This document shows, one piece after another, positions 33,471 through 44,599 of a DNA stretch of 64,000 bases; within the stretch, counting starts at the first letter, position 1, and each line of letters opens with the position of its first letter. The position numbers were made by a program, and so were the translations under genes. The DNA comes from Hordeum vulgare subsp. vulgare. Taxonomy: Eukaryota; Streptophyta; Magnoliopsida; Poales; Poaceae. The notes under the pieces were generated by a model that saw nothing but the letters and a program-made list of their open reading frames with translations, was not told where the DNA came from and did no database searches. The stretch is from NCBI RefSeq assembly GCF_904849725.1, contig NC_058522.1:229685084-229749083 (forward strand), given 5' to 3'.

Positions 33471-34008
33471 GTGGGCTGTGTTGGCTTTTGGGCTGGCACG
33501 CCTAAGTGGACAGTGCACTTAGGCCTTTTCCGATTTCAACATCTTATAAAAATAATTGCCCCTATTTTATTAAAAAACAACACCAATGCATTTTTGTGAA
33601 AATATGGAATTTTCCCCATTATTATCAAAGCAATAATAGGAAGAGCCACAAAAAGTTTGGGGGTATTCTAAAATTGTTTGTAATTTTCATAAAACAAAAG
33701 GTAATAAATTTAGTTGTTTTAGCTTGTGTTTAAATGGTTTAGAGGCACCAAAATACTTTACCAAATATTGGTTTCAATTTTGTAAATACTTAAGGAATAG
33801 TTGAAAACCAATCATGATTTTATCTTTCATGTTTGCAAAAAGATTTAATCCACATATTAATTGAATGGTAAAATCAATAAGAATTTGAAATGAGGTATGA
33901 CTCAAAAGTGTTCATGCATAGTTTAGCAAAAAAGGATTAGCTTAAACTTGTGATAACTGTAGCTTGATCACCTAGGTTAGTGTAGCTGAAAATGAGGGGT
34001 GTTACAAT

Positions 34009-34474
34009 CCTAGTTTAAAAAACCGGACCGGACCGATGGTCAGACTGGAAAAAACCGGAGCCGGCAGCCTCATCAGGTTTTTAAGCTAATAAGACAGTTC
34101 TGCAATCAGACCAGACAAAACCGGTTGAACCGGCCGGTTTCCTAGAAAACTAGTGAAAAACCGGGTCATTAAACCGAGGAAAACCAGTAAAATACTTTAA
34201 TAAAAATTGGGAGAAGCGGGATTTGCTCCGAGGTCGTGTGAGCAATATGTGAAGCCTACCCACGACCCTATAACCAACTCGGCTATACTACTTTGTTGTC
34301 CACCATATGAAAATAATTTTATTTGACCATATTGTTTCACACTATATTAGCACATATATTACTCAACGCTTATTACTTTTTTGTATAAAAAATCAACAAT
34401 CGAACCGGTGAACCGGCGGTCTGACCGGTAAAAACGTGAACCGACGACCTTTCCGGTTCGATTTTTGAACTATG
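34009..34474. mobile_element. hAT-type MITE with 8-bp TSD (466 bp)
   Basis: Flanked by GTTACAAT at 34001-34008 and 34475-34482. The ends are CCTAGTTTAAAAAACCGG and, on the other strand, CATAGTTCAAAAATCG, continuing as ACCGGACCGG/AACCGGAAAG inverted repeats. There is no coding frame. The 8-bp duplication indicates the hAT superfamily. The left duplication is made of the last bases of the long LTR. Confidence 0.8.
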
Positions 34475-34669
34475 GTTACAATAAAGCTTCAAGTCTAATG
34501 ATGGTAAATCATGCAAGGAAATCAAGTCCAACAATGCCTCAAGTCTTCAATATCCTCAAAGCTTCAAGTCTTTATGGTGATGTTAGTGAAGTAGAAATTT
34601 CTTTAATCTGAGGTGGTGATTGAGGATATTTAGAGAGTAGTATGGTGATGGGAGTGTTTGGGTGCGTAG

Positions 34670-36380
34670 ATTCCTAAAATTCATCATGGACTTGAGGCAT
34701 TGTAGAACCATCAATGTCCACATCCACCTCTATTTGTTCAACACGAACCTCTTCAGCAATTAACCGAGGCTGGGGTGATGATACCTGGGAAGGTGAAGCA
34801 TTTGCTTCGACCTCAATTTCTTCATCCACCTGCTGTGAATAAGCAACATAGTGGGTTTATTCATCTTCCTCATTTGGGACAACTTATTGTTCGCCAAATG
34901 GAACAATGCTTTTGTCATTGAAAACTTGGGACATAGGTGTTGAGGCCAACTATGGTGCACCGATGTTGCGTGGCGCCACATTAGACGTTCCTTCTCTGTC
35001 TTAGTTTCTTCAGCAGGTTGAGTTGAGGAGTTTGCCTAAGTAACTTGTGGCTCTGCTTGAGCAGCCAATCTGGAGTTATGGTGTTTCACGACTTCACTTG
35101 AATCTTTGACGAAACTGTCCATGTTGCCTCTGCAGTACGTAGCGCGGTGCTCAAAATCATCATTGAGGTTTCTGATCTCAGTTTGCATTGCAATTAGCTG
35201 ACCAAGAGTTAGGTTCAGGATATTGTCCTTCAACTCACATTGTTTCTTGTACCAAGCCTTCTTGATCTACCGTGCCTGATCAAATATTTTATTTCGCATT
35301 CATAATGAAGGCAATCAGTACATGTAGAGGACTAGGAGGAAGATCCAATTCATCAATGATACATTTGGATCCTTCTGCGAGATGTCAATGAAGTCAAGGA
35401 CTTTCTTGGGGTCCAAAATGAGAGGGACAACTGAGCCCTTCGCAATAGTGGCTCTTTCCTGTCTGTTTCTGATGATTGCTTCAAGTTCTTCATCATCAGC
35501 CTCATCATGTGTGTGTAGGCAGTGTCATGACGACTTTCTTGGGGCTTGTTCTTGTACCTCGCCCGACTGTGGTCTTCGTCTTCAGCACGGTGCCACTTGA
35601 GGAAGTGTGAGCACTAGCGAAGCATTTGGAGCTGCCCCTGAGGCAATTAAGAAGCCTGTAGTGTGCTGTCAAGGGACAAGATGCACAAGCCTTGAAGGTT
35701 TTGTTGCTGGAGCTAAAGAAGTTGTAGCCATTAAGGGCATTCCAACAACCTTTGAGGAATTTGCTCGAGGTGGAGGAACTGAAGACTGTGCAACAGTTGG
35801 CCATGAGGGCATTGGAGCAGTTTTTGAAGAACTTGCTACAGAAGGAGGAGCTAAAGACTTTTGTTTGCTTGCTGGTTTCTTAGGCTTGGCCTTCTTGGGC
35901 ACAATTCCACTCTGAGATGCTTCCACTCAGGCCTGTGAGTACCTACTCAACTTGAGAATTTTTATGAAGCTTTGCTTGATGCTTCACCCACTCAACTTTA
36001 AATTCTTCACCTCTTCCGGTGCTTGTGGGATCAGCTCATTGTAGAGGTGCCAAAGGAGGTCTTGCACAAGGAGGCTTAATAATAAATTCCTTCATATATT
36101 TGTGGGTGACGAACTTGTACTCTTTCCATTCTTTTGCCCGCGGTCTCTTGGTTCTGTGAATTCGTGTTTTGCATTGACATCCAGTTTCCTTGCCTTGAAT
36201 CTTTTCATGAGGCGTGCAATATCTAACAAACAAATCTTCAGAAACTTCATAAGAAGTTCGCTCTTCCCTTTTCTTTCCTCCCTTCTAAGGCTTTTTGTCA
36301 TATGTCATTTTCATCAGTTGAGGAATTTGAACTCTTTAAGTTTATGAGGAAGTTTGAAGCTTTTCCTCTAGCAACGCTGC
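34670..36380 (-). pseudogene. Post-pol (env-like) ORF, Copia copy E1, degenerate
   Basis: Fragments match the equivalent region of copy E2. ILNLTLGQLIAMQTEI (35036-35233) pairs with ILRLTLEQLVAMQAEI in E2 (49390-50016), and KPPCARPPLAPLQ (36036-36233) pairs with KPPCLRPPLAEGQ (50629-50811). Ser/Ala/Pro-rich pieces lie between them (35669-35926). No enzyme motif is seen. In related Sireviruses the ORF after pol is called env-like, but I see no signal peptide or membrane anchor here, so the name only reflects position. Confidence 0.6.
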
Positions 36381-36750
36381 AAATGAATTAAGCTGATGGG
36401 AACCTAGAGATTCGTTAGCTGAGATATGTACGTGTGAACAGAGTATAGTTGGTATGGAAATAGGGGATGGTCGCACACATTCTAAGAAGTTTTTCAAAAT
36501 AAATCAGTTTGAGGCATTTGACCATTTTGTTCTTGAAGAAATTCACTAAGTGTTCTTGACTTAGGTTCCAAAGTTGTACACATTGAAACAATTAACACTA
36601 CTGAGGAATCATAGATCAAAGTATAACTTAGAAGAATTAAACCAAACTATCTAGATGTAGGCACCGAGGAGTTGGAAGAATGAAAAATAAACAACACTTT
36701 GAAGATTTCATGTAAAAGCAAAGATCAAATGAGGCAGTAAAATTAGCTTT

Positions 36751-37033
36751 ACTTACCCCCAAGTGATTAACACGAAGAAATGGGTGGCAACATGAAGAAA
36801 ACTAGACGTTCAGATCTTCCATGCCCTAACTTGGTAGAGAAGACGATTATGATCACCGTGGAGGTGAAGAATTCCACGGTTAGCGCAAGTATGTAGACGA
36901 GGAAGAAAAGGTAGTGAAACTTTTTTTTTCTCCAGTGGCGATGAAATACAGCGGTGGCGGTAGGTCACGAGCTTGAGAGCGGTGGGAGTGGAGACGGAGT
37001 AAATGAGTAAGGATCAGTTATGGCCATTATATA
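36751..37033 (-). promoter_or_regulatory. Internal TATA box and spliced-leader-like segment, copy E1
   Basis: TATATAA at 37033-37027, a CT-rich leader of about 270 nt, and a consensus donor G/GTAAGT at 36756-36751, just upstream of the post-pol ORF. Copy E2 has the same layout. Suggests an internal promoter for the post-pol gene. Confidence 0.5.
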
Positions 37034-37759
37034 GGGGAAGTGAAAACTAGTCAATCTAAAACTTTTGTACCAAACAACCCCACAACTTTTCTTTCTGCGT
37101 GACATGTGGCACCCACAATGTGGCGAGTGGAGATCATGGGGTGAATATTTTATTCACATGGTGGAAGTGGGAAAGGTTATCCTGGCTACCGCTAAAAAAT
37201 TGATTTGAAAATTTTCAAGTTTTGTTCGTAAATTCTTCTGCTGTCAAACACAAGGTAAATACTTTGAACGGGATTCAAATAGAAAGCATATGAAAAATTT
37301 GTGAACCTACTGGGTTGATTTTAGCATAGAGGGTGAATGAGTCCAACCAAATTTACTTAGATGAAAGTCAACTTGAAAAATTAGCTATAAGTGAATGTTG
37401 TTGATGACATTTAAACACTTAAATATATATCATTAAGCTTAGTCAATGAAGAATAACCTCACATTGAAGAATTTGAACAGTGTGAACCCAATTTGAAAGA
37501 CTTGACTAATTTGAAAAGTTGAGGAATTTGCAAATGAAGAATTTCAAGAAAGAGGTTGGTGGCGTAACCCATCGTATTAGAATTATGTTGATTTTGGACA
37601 TGGCGTACAATTCTCGTAGGGTTCTGAGAATCAAGTTCTTCATTAATTTCTTCACGCTTAAAGTGTAAGTCTTCATTTATTAATAAAACATTACTTCGCG
37701 TGTTGCACATGAAAGTAATCATTTTGCATAAGTGTTAGGATGCATGTCCATTCAAAGGA

Positions 37760-39505
37760 CAATCAAAGATTCTACGATGTTTAGCTCACACGACAACTTG
37801 CAAAGTCTCTTCTCACCCAAGGGCTTAGTGAAGATATCGGCCAGTTGTTCTTCAGTCTTCATGTAGTCGATGATGATGTCTCCCTTCAACCCAAGATATC
37901 AAAGAAAATGATGACGAATGTGACTGTGCTTTGTCTTCGAGTGTTGTACTAGGTTGTGAGCAATTTTGATGGCACTCTCATTGTAGCAGTAGAGAGGGAT
38001 TCTTGAGATTCAGGCCATAGTCCTTGAGGGTTTGCTTCATCCACAACAACTGAGAGCAACATATACTAGCAACAATGTACTCAACTTCAACAGTAGAAAG
38101 TGACACACAGTTCTGCTTCTTCAAGGACCAACATGCCAAAGATCGTCCAAGGAAATGTCACGTGGCTGATGTTGACATGCGATCCACATGATCTCTAGCA
38201 TAGTGAGAGTCAGAATATCCAATAAGACCAAAATCCGATCCATCAGGGTACCATACTCCAAGCATTGGTGTGTGAGCTAAATAACAAATAATATGCTTCA
38301 CAACCTTATGGTGTGATTCCTTTGGTGTTTCTTGGAATCATACACACATTCAAACACTAGGCATAATATCTGCCCTAGATGCACATAGATACAATAAACA
38401 ACCAATCATAAAGCGATATACCTTCTGATTAAAATCTTTACAATTTTTTTAGTGCAAAGGTGGCCATCTATTGGCATAAGAATTTTGAGGCCTTTGCAAT
38501 CTTGCATGTCAAATTGCTTTAGGCAATCTGTGAGGTATCTTCTTGAGAAATGAAGATGCCATTATTTTGTTGAGGAATTTGAAGGCCTAAGAAGAATTTC
38601 AGCTCCCCCATCATGGACATTTATTATTCTTGACTCATCATGTAGGCAAATTAGTCACTATATTGTTCGTGAATTCACCCAAAAATTAATATCACACACA
38701 TATATTTAGCATATGAATAATTGATCCATAAGATTTTGTGAAAAGAGTTGGGTCAAGTGAATCAGGTTTGAAGCCTTTCTTCTTGAGGAATTACTCAGAG
38801 TATCATACCAAGCCCTTGGGGCCTACTTGAGGCCATAGAGGGCCTTGTTGAGTGTGAAGACTTTGTCAGCATTCTTTGGATCTTCAAAACCTAGGTGTTG
38901 GGGAACATATACTTCCTCAAATTTACCATTGAGGAATGCACTTTTCACATCCATTTGATATAAGATGATGTTATGATGGTTAGCATAAGCAACGAGTATA
39001 TGAATAGCTTCAAGTCTAGCAACATGTGCAAATGTTTCATCAAAGTCAACCCCCTCAATATGTGTGTAGCCTTAAGCTACAATATGAGCGTTATTCCTCA
39101 CCAATTGGCCATTTTCATATTGTTTGTTACGGTTGATCCATTTGGTGCCTATGATGTTGTGCTGCAAGGATCCGACCGCTTGACAAGCGCACGCACATCA
39201 TTGAGCTTGAATTGATGCAATTCTGCTTCCATAGGTTGAATCCACTCAGGTTCCATGAATGCTTCAACAACTTTGGTGGGCTGTGTGATAGAGACAAAAG
39301 TAAAGTGCCCATAAAGGTTAGACAAATGTGAAGTTTTTGAGCGAGTGAGAGGACCTGGTACATTTATGCCCTCGATGATTTTGTCAATATGCACTGCATT
39401 TTTCACTCTTGGATGAGCAGGTTGACGACTTTGTTGAGGGTCAACATTTTTCTTCAGTATCATTTTCCCCAACTTCACATTCTTCATTTTCAAGAATGTA
39501 TTCAT
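37760..39505 (-). pseudogene. Copia reverse transcriptase and RNase H, copy E1
   Basis: RT blocks are readable with breaks: WIQPMEAELHQFKLNDV (39149-39505), [17 protein letters not shown] and [13 protein letters not shown] near 38920-39060, and KALYGLK near 38840. RNase H blocks lie further left: a VEVEYIVAS-like segment near 38075, [13 protein letters not shown] near 38040 and [10 protein letters not shown] near 37940, ending ALGEKRLCKLSCELN near 37790. Many stops and small indels interrupt it. Residue style (EKRLCKL) fits the Sirevirus/Maximus clade. Confidence 0.78.
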
Positions 39506-40857
39506 GATTTGGGATGATCACTTCCTCATCATTTTCCTCAATGGGGATAATTTGACCATTTGCCTTGAATTTGGTAGGTCCCTCAGGAGGTATTTCATCT
39601 AGCACAGAAGGCAGTTGCTCTCTTTGCGAGCCATTAGTTTCATCAAACCACACATCTACAGTTTCAAAAACCTTGTTGTGGTAGGTGTTGAAGAGTTTGT
39701 AGGCGTGCGAGTCTTTTTCGTAACCAAGCATAAAACCTTCATGTGCTTTCGATGCAAATTTAGAATTGTGATGAGGATTTCTATCCAGCATTTAGCACGA
39801 AAGACTTTGAAATAACTTACATTGGGTTTATTGTCAGTGAGAAGCTCATACAAAGTCTTCTTGAGTAATTTGTGAAGATATACCCGGTTGATGATGTGGC
39901 AAGCAGTATGAGTTGTTCGAGGCTAGAAACAAAGAGGAGTGTTGTATTCATCAAGCATGGTGCGACCCATATCAACGAGTGTCCTATTCTTGCGCTTGAT
40001 GATGCCATTATGATGAGGAGTGCAGGGAGCAGATAACTCATGATTAATTCCGAGCTCATCAAGATAACAATTGAATCGTGTGTTCTTGAACTCGGTCCCA
40101 TTGTCACTCCTGATATGCTTAATCTTGACGTTAAAATTCGTCAAGGCCCTTGAAAAAAATTGTCTGAAGACTTCCTACACTTTAGTTTTGTACCCCCTCC
40201 GTCCCAAAATTTTTGTCTTAGGTTTGTCTAGAAATGGATGTATCTAAATACTAAGATGTGACTAGATACATTCATATATAGATAATTATAAGACAAGAAT
40301 TTTGGGGCGGAGGGAGTACATGGTAATATGCACCTAGGTGTAACGAGAGAAGCCGTCAACTATGACATATCATATAGAGATGGAGCATCGGTTAGTGTGG
40401 CATAATGAGTAGGGTCAAAGAGGTCCATGTGAAGCAATTCAAAGGGACCAGAGGTAGTCGTGATAGTTTGTGAGGGATGCTTGGATTTGGTCGTCTTTTG
40501 AGACTCACAAGCCCCACTTAAGTGATCCTTGATGAATTTGAAACCGTTGCTGCCAATTACATGGTTCTTCTTTGCAAGCGCGTGCAAATTCCTCATGCCC
40601 GCATATCCAAGTCGTCGATGCCATAGCGAGCACTCTGAAGCTTTTGCAAGAAGACACGTGGAAGGCTGAGGACCTGTAGAGAAATCAACAATATACATAT
40701 CTCCTCTTTGAAAGCCTTCAAAGACCTCTGATTTGTCAGATTCCATAAGCACAATGCAATGATATTTGCCAAAGACGACCATCATATCAAGGTCACAGAG
40801 CATTAATACTAACATGAGGTTGAATACAAGGGATTCGACAAGCATCACGTTATCCAT
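39441..40857 (-). pseudogene. Copia GAG-pre-integrase and integrase, copy E1
   Basis: The pre-integrase domain shows LWHRRLGYAGMRNLHALAKK (40360-40857). The integrase core has HMDLFDP and RSDNGTEF, but the third catalytic position reads GIIKRKNRTL where GVVERKNRTL is usual, so Glu is replaced by Lys and the enzyme would be dead. The C-terminal region GFMLGYEKDSHAYKLFNTYH is in 39441-39791. A Stowaway MITE (40193-40316) splits the domain between pre-integrase and core. Confidence 0.82.
40193..40316. mobile_element. Stowaway-type (Tc1/mariner) MITE, 124 bp
   Basis: The terminal repeats CCCCCTCCGTCCCAAAATT and CTCCCTCCGCCCCAAAATT are inverted and flanked by the TA duplication (40191-40192 and 40317-40318). 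Non-coding. Inserted in the Copia integrase. Confidence 0.92.
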
Positions 40858-40969
40858 GCGTCGATCCTTTGAGATTGCTACCGTACCTAGACCAAATACC
40901 TTGCATTTTTTCCTTTGTGGGTGTATGTGATATGCTTCAGAGGGGATGGAACAAGCACCGCGTCCATTA

Positions 40970-41070
40970 ATAGATTCTCGTCACTAGTCATGTGATTGGT
41001 GAATCCACTATGGAGGACCCACTCACTAGCCTTAGATGTTTCTTACCTCAGAAGAATTAGTCCAAGTTAT
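40970..41070 (-). pseudogene. Copia protease active-site remnant, copy E1
   Basis: Reads EWVLHSGFTNHMTSD at 41027-40983. The usual Copia motif is W(V/I)LDSG(C/A)T.HMTG, so the catalytic Asp is replaced by His. The remainder of the protease and the gag junction were disrupted by the LINE immediately to the right. Confidence 0.65.
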
Positions 41071-41123
41071 GACCTAGTATACTTCAGAGTGAAGAATATG
41101 ATAATCAATTTAGTCCACTAGGG

Positions 41124-41786
41124 ATGTATTTCTGGAGGAATATTTCTCTCGGGATTAATTTTGAATCAACTCACTCCGCTCATAGTTGGAAATTAGTTAA
41201 TATTTACGGTCCTTGCGAAGGGGAACAACACACTATTTTTACCAGTTGGTTGTTTGATCTGGTTATTCCCACTACTGAAGACTGGTTGCTCCTCGGAGAC
41301 TTTAACTATATTAGATCACCTGAAAGCGCAACTTACCGGGGGTGATGTGTAAGATATGTTCACTTTTAATGACTTCATACATGATCAAACACTGAATGAA
41401 CTCCCTATCAAGGGAAGATCATACACTTGGTCTAATATGCAGCAAACCCCTGTCATGGAACAGTTGGATTGGTTCTTCACGACGTTGAATTGGACTTCTT
41501 CCTTTCCCAATGCAATGGTCCTTCCTTTGGGAGGCCCAGTCTCAGACCACAACCTCTGCTCGGTGGTGATTTAGACCACTATTCCCAAAAGAAAGACTTT
41601 CTTTGTGAATCATACTGGATTGCGCACTCTGGCTTCATGGAAATCGTCTCTCAAGCATGGGCGAAGCCCATCAAACACGGTAAAAGTTGCAATGCAGCCT
41701 CGATCATTTGCCAGAATCTAAAAGCAGTCAAATATGCTCCCAGTCATTGGAGTAAAAAGATCTCATGCCTAAAAGTGTCTATTTAA
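41124..41786 (+). pseudogene. LINE endonuclease (APE-type), partial
   Basis: Readable pieces: LVNIYGPCEGEQHTIFTSW, WLLLGDFNYIRSPESATYRG (the GDFN motif), ELPIKGRSYTWSNMQQTP and GPVSDHNLCSVVI (the SDH motif with its catalytic His). The N-terminal part of the domain is missing. A TGA at 41344-41346 and a frameshift near 41570 break it. The enzyme would nick target DNA for target-primed reverse transcription. Confidence 0.8.
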
Positions 41787-42097
41787 AACACTAACAAAGC
41801 TCTCCTTGAGATGGATGCAATTGAACCTAGACGAGCTCTCACTACACGGGAAAAAAACTTCAAAAACATCCTCAAGAAACACCTCCTCAGACTATTACAG
41901 TATCAGAAATAATATCAGAGGAAGCGAAGCACGATGAGTTGGATCAAATTCGGTGATGAGAACACAAAGTTTTTTCAAACCGTGGCAACTCAAAGTTATA
42001 GGCATAACTGCATCTGTGCCTTAAAAACTTCATAGGGGATCATTATTGAGGATCATACAGGCAAAGAGTTTATCATTTTCAACACGTTCAAAGAACC

Positions 42098-43701
42098 ATG
42101 GGTAAGTACAATATACCAACCATGCGCTTCAACCTCTCAGCTCTTCTCCAGAACAGTGTCTATTTTGATGCTCTCACTACTCCTTTCGAGCCCTCTGAAA
42201 TTGATGAAGTGATCAAAGAAATGCCACCAGATCATGCCCCTGGTCTGGATGGTTTCAACGAAGCCTTTTTGAAAGCATGTTGGCCAATCATTAAACATGA
42301 TTTTTATAATCTCTGCAATGGTTTTCATAAAGGCACTCTTAACATTGAATCTTTGAACTACGGCTATATCACTGTGATACCCAAAACCAACTCTCGAAAG
42401 ACAGATGTTGATTTCCGCCCGATTACACTTCTGAATTGCTGTCTAAATATGATCATAAAATTACTTTCCAAGCTCCTCCAAAAAATCATATTGCAAGTTG
42501 TGCATCGCATCTAGTACGAATTCCTTCGGGGAATATCAATCTAGGATTGCCTGGCCTGGACATTGGAGTATATTCACTGACGCTAGGCCTCGTGAAGAAA
42601 GATTATTCTCCTTAAACTTGATTTTGCCAAGGTTTTGACACCATTGAACACTGGACGATGATCCAAATTGTGTAGAACATGGGCTTCAATTCGAAGTGGA
42701 TTGAATGGATCAATTTCATATTCACCTCGGGGAAATCCTCAGTGCTGTTAATTGGCTCTCCAAGGAGACAATTTCACTGCAATTGTGGTGTCAGACAGGG
42801 CGATCCCCTTTCGCCTCTAATATTTGTTCTCGCTGCAAACCTCCTTCAGACGGCAATCAATGAGGCATTGGCACAAGGTGTTTTGTCTTGCCCCATCAAC
42901 ACACCTGGGAACGGGGACTATCCAGCCGTATAGTACACCGATGACACAATCATCATCATGACCATGTGTCCTATTCTGGTTGCACGATTGAAAGAGATCC
43001 TTACACACTATGCCATGTCGATTGGCATCATAATCAACTATCACAAATCAACACTTGTACCTATCAATGCCCCCAATGAGGTGTGTGAGAACATTGCAGC
43101 AATCTTCGGCTGCAAAATGGGCAACATGCTGTTTACATACCTCGGCCTCCCCCTTGGTACACCTAGACCTACACGGCTAGACATGACCCCCTTAGCTTGC
43201 AAAGCAGAGAGAAGAATCACTGCCGCCATGACACTGATGTCTTATGTAGGCCAGCTTTCATTAATTTACTCAATCATCACTTTGCCGCTCATGTTCTCTA
43301 TGGGAACTTTAAAAATACCACTAAAGATCCTTGAACAGGTTGATAAAATCAGGAGGCACTGCCTGTGGAGAAAGAAAACAGCTAACACGGTCGAGTGCAA
43401 CTCGTTGGCGGCATGGGACATGGTGTGTCTTCCCAAGAAAAACGATGGGCTCGGATTTCTAAACTTGAAAGTACAAAATGACGCCCTCCTGCTGAAACTT
43501 TTCCACAAATTTTATGATCATCACGATATTCCTTGGCTGTCCCTTATTTGGAACACTTATTATGATGCTATTGTCCCGCATGCGGAAGATACATGTGGTT
43601 CATTCTGGTGCCGCGATCTCATAAAACTCATGCCAATCTACCAAGGGATGACCAAAGTAATTGTAAATAAAGGCTCATCAGTGCTGTTTTTGGAAGGATG
43701 A
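42098..43701 (+). pseudogene. LINE reverse transcriptase
   Basis: Blocks: PPDHAPGLDGFNEAFLKACW and YITVIPKT...DFRPITLLNC (42098-42514), RQFHCNCGVRQGDPLSPLIF (42679-42933), then a TAG immediately before the catalytic box, which reads YTDDTIIIM instead of YADD (about 42931-42960), and FTYLGLPLGTPRPT in 42958-43701. Stops and frameshifts lie near 42510, 42600-42660 and 42931. Inactive. Confidence 0.85.
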
Positions 43702-44120
43702 TTGGAACAACTCTATCTACGCGGACAAATTCCCGCATGCATTTTTGTACGCGGCCTCAAAAGATGCCTCGATTCAGGATTTCTTGCAAACCTTGACCCT
43801 GGAGGATGCTTTTCAACTGCCGCTGTCGGTGCAAGCACATGAGAAGGTGAGGTGAATGTAATGTGAGGTTTCTAATGTTGAGCACAGAGCAGCACACGAT
43901 GTTTGGACCCGTGTTTGGGGTACTCACAAGTTTACAACCACAACCTTCTACCAGTTTTACTTTAGTGGGATGACTGCTCATGAAGCTTTTGGCTGGTTGT
44001 GGAGATCAAAAGGTGTGCCCAAGATCAAACTGTTTGGTTGGTTTCTTTTGTATGAATAGACTTAACACAAGAAAGATGCTCAAATGAAGACACTACAACA
44101 TTGGAATCAATTCGGACGGT

Positions 44121-44477
44121 TTGCTATGTGGCCAACATGTGGAGGAGAGGGTGGAGCACCTGTTCTTCCAATGCTGCTTTAGCCAACAATGCTGGGCAAG
44201 TCTAAATATCAGGTGGACCAGCCATGACCACATGGTCTACCGCCTCCAACATCAGAAGACCTTGCATCCAAGGAATATGTTTATGGACATCTTCTTGGTT
44301 TCTACCTGGAGCCTATGGAAAGAGCGCAACAATAACTACTTTAGGAATGTGACTCCCTCACTTGTCTCCTGGAAACGTAGGTTTAAGGAAGATTTCTACA
44401 ACCTGAAATTTAGAGTGCCTTCTAGTAAAGTGCATCTTGTGAATGATATTGTAACACCACTGATAGATCCACCCTAG
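44121..44477 (+). pseudogene. LINE C-terminal zf-RVT region
   Basis: CGQHVEERVEHLFFQCCFSQ carries the Cys/His pattern of the zinc-binding region that closes plant LINE ORF2, followed by STWSLWKERNNNYFRN and the terminal stop. Frames between 43701 and 44121 are broken. Confidence 0.75.
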
Positions 44478-44599
44478 TTGTGAACTCCCCCTTACCACCT
44501 CCAACCCCTCATTTATTTCACCATCCACCCATGTGTATATGTAACAACATATATTAATATATACATGCATCAAGAGCCTTTCCTACTATTTTCACTGTC

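Larger units (their letters stand above)
14344..34006 (-). mobile_element. Long-LTR non-coding gypsy derivative (LARD/Sukkula-like), nested
   Basis: One LTR (29921-34006, 4086 bp), a tRNA-iMet-type PBS (29900-29917), an internal region without coding capacity (15998-17024 plus 26538-29920, about 4.4 kb after removing copy B) and part of a second LTR (14344-15997). The long LTRs and empty internal region fit a large retrotransposon derivative, which depends on another element's proteins. LTR start TGTAACACCCC, LTR end GGGGGATCACA and the PBS type suggest a chromovirus-like parent. It hosts copy A in the left LTR and copy B in the internal region. The right target flank is probably ATAAA (34481-34485 after removing the MITE). 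Confidence 0.75.
29921..34006 (-). repeat. 5' LTR of the long-LTR element (4086 bp)
   Basis: On the minus strand it starts TGTAACACCCCTCATTTTC at 34006 and ends GGGGGGATCACA at 29921, next to the PBS. It holds a small Tyr-rich ORF, a 125-bp tandem duplication and a GC-rich gene-like block, each listed separately. LTRs of about 4 kb are typical of LARD elements. Confidence 0.85.
41110..44590 (+). mobile_element. Non-LTR retrotransposon (LINE, L1-type), 5'-truncated
   Basis: The plus strand carries, in order, part of an endonuclease, reverse transcriptase and a C-terminal zf-RVT region, then a short 3' UTR. All are degenerate. It lies within the gag-protease part of Copia copy E1 in the opposite orientation. 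Missing ORF1 and a partial endonuclease show the 5' truncation typical of LINE insertion. No clear poly(A) tail or target duplication is visible, so both ends are approximate. Confidence 0.85.

Noticed and set aside
37760..39505. A host polyprotein-like gene
   Set aside because: All readable blocks are Copia RT and RNase H, with many stops.
41356..41574. Host endonuclease/exonuclease gene
   Set aside because: The GDFN and SDH motifs belong to the LINE endonuclease, followed in order by LINE RT and zf-RVT.
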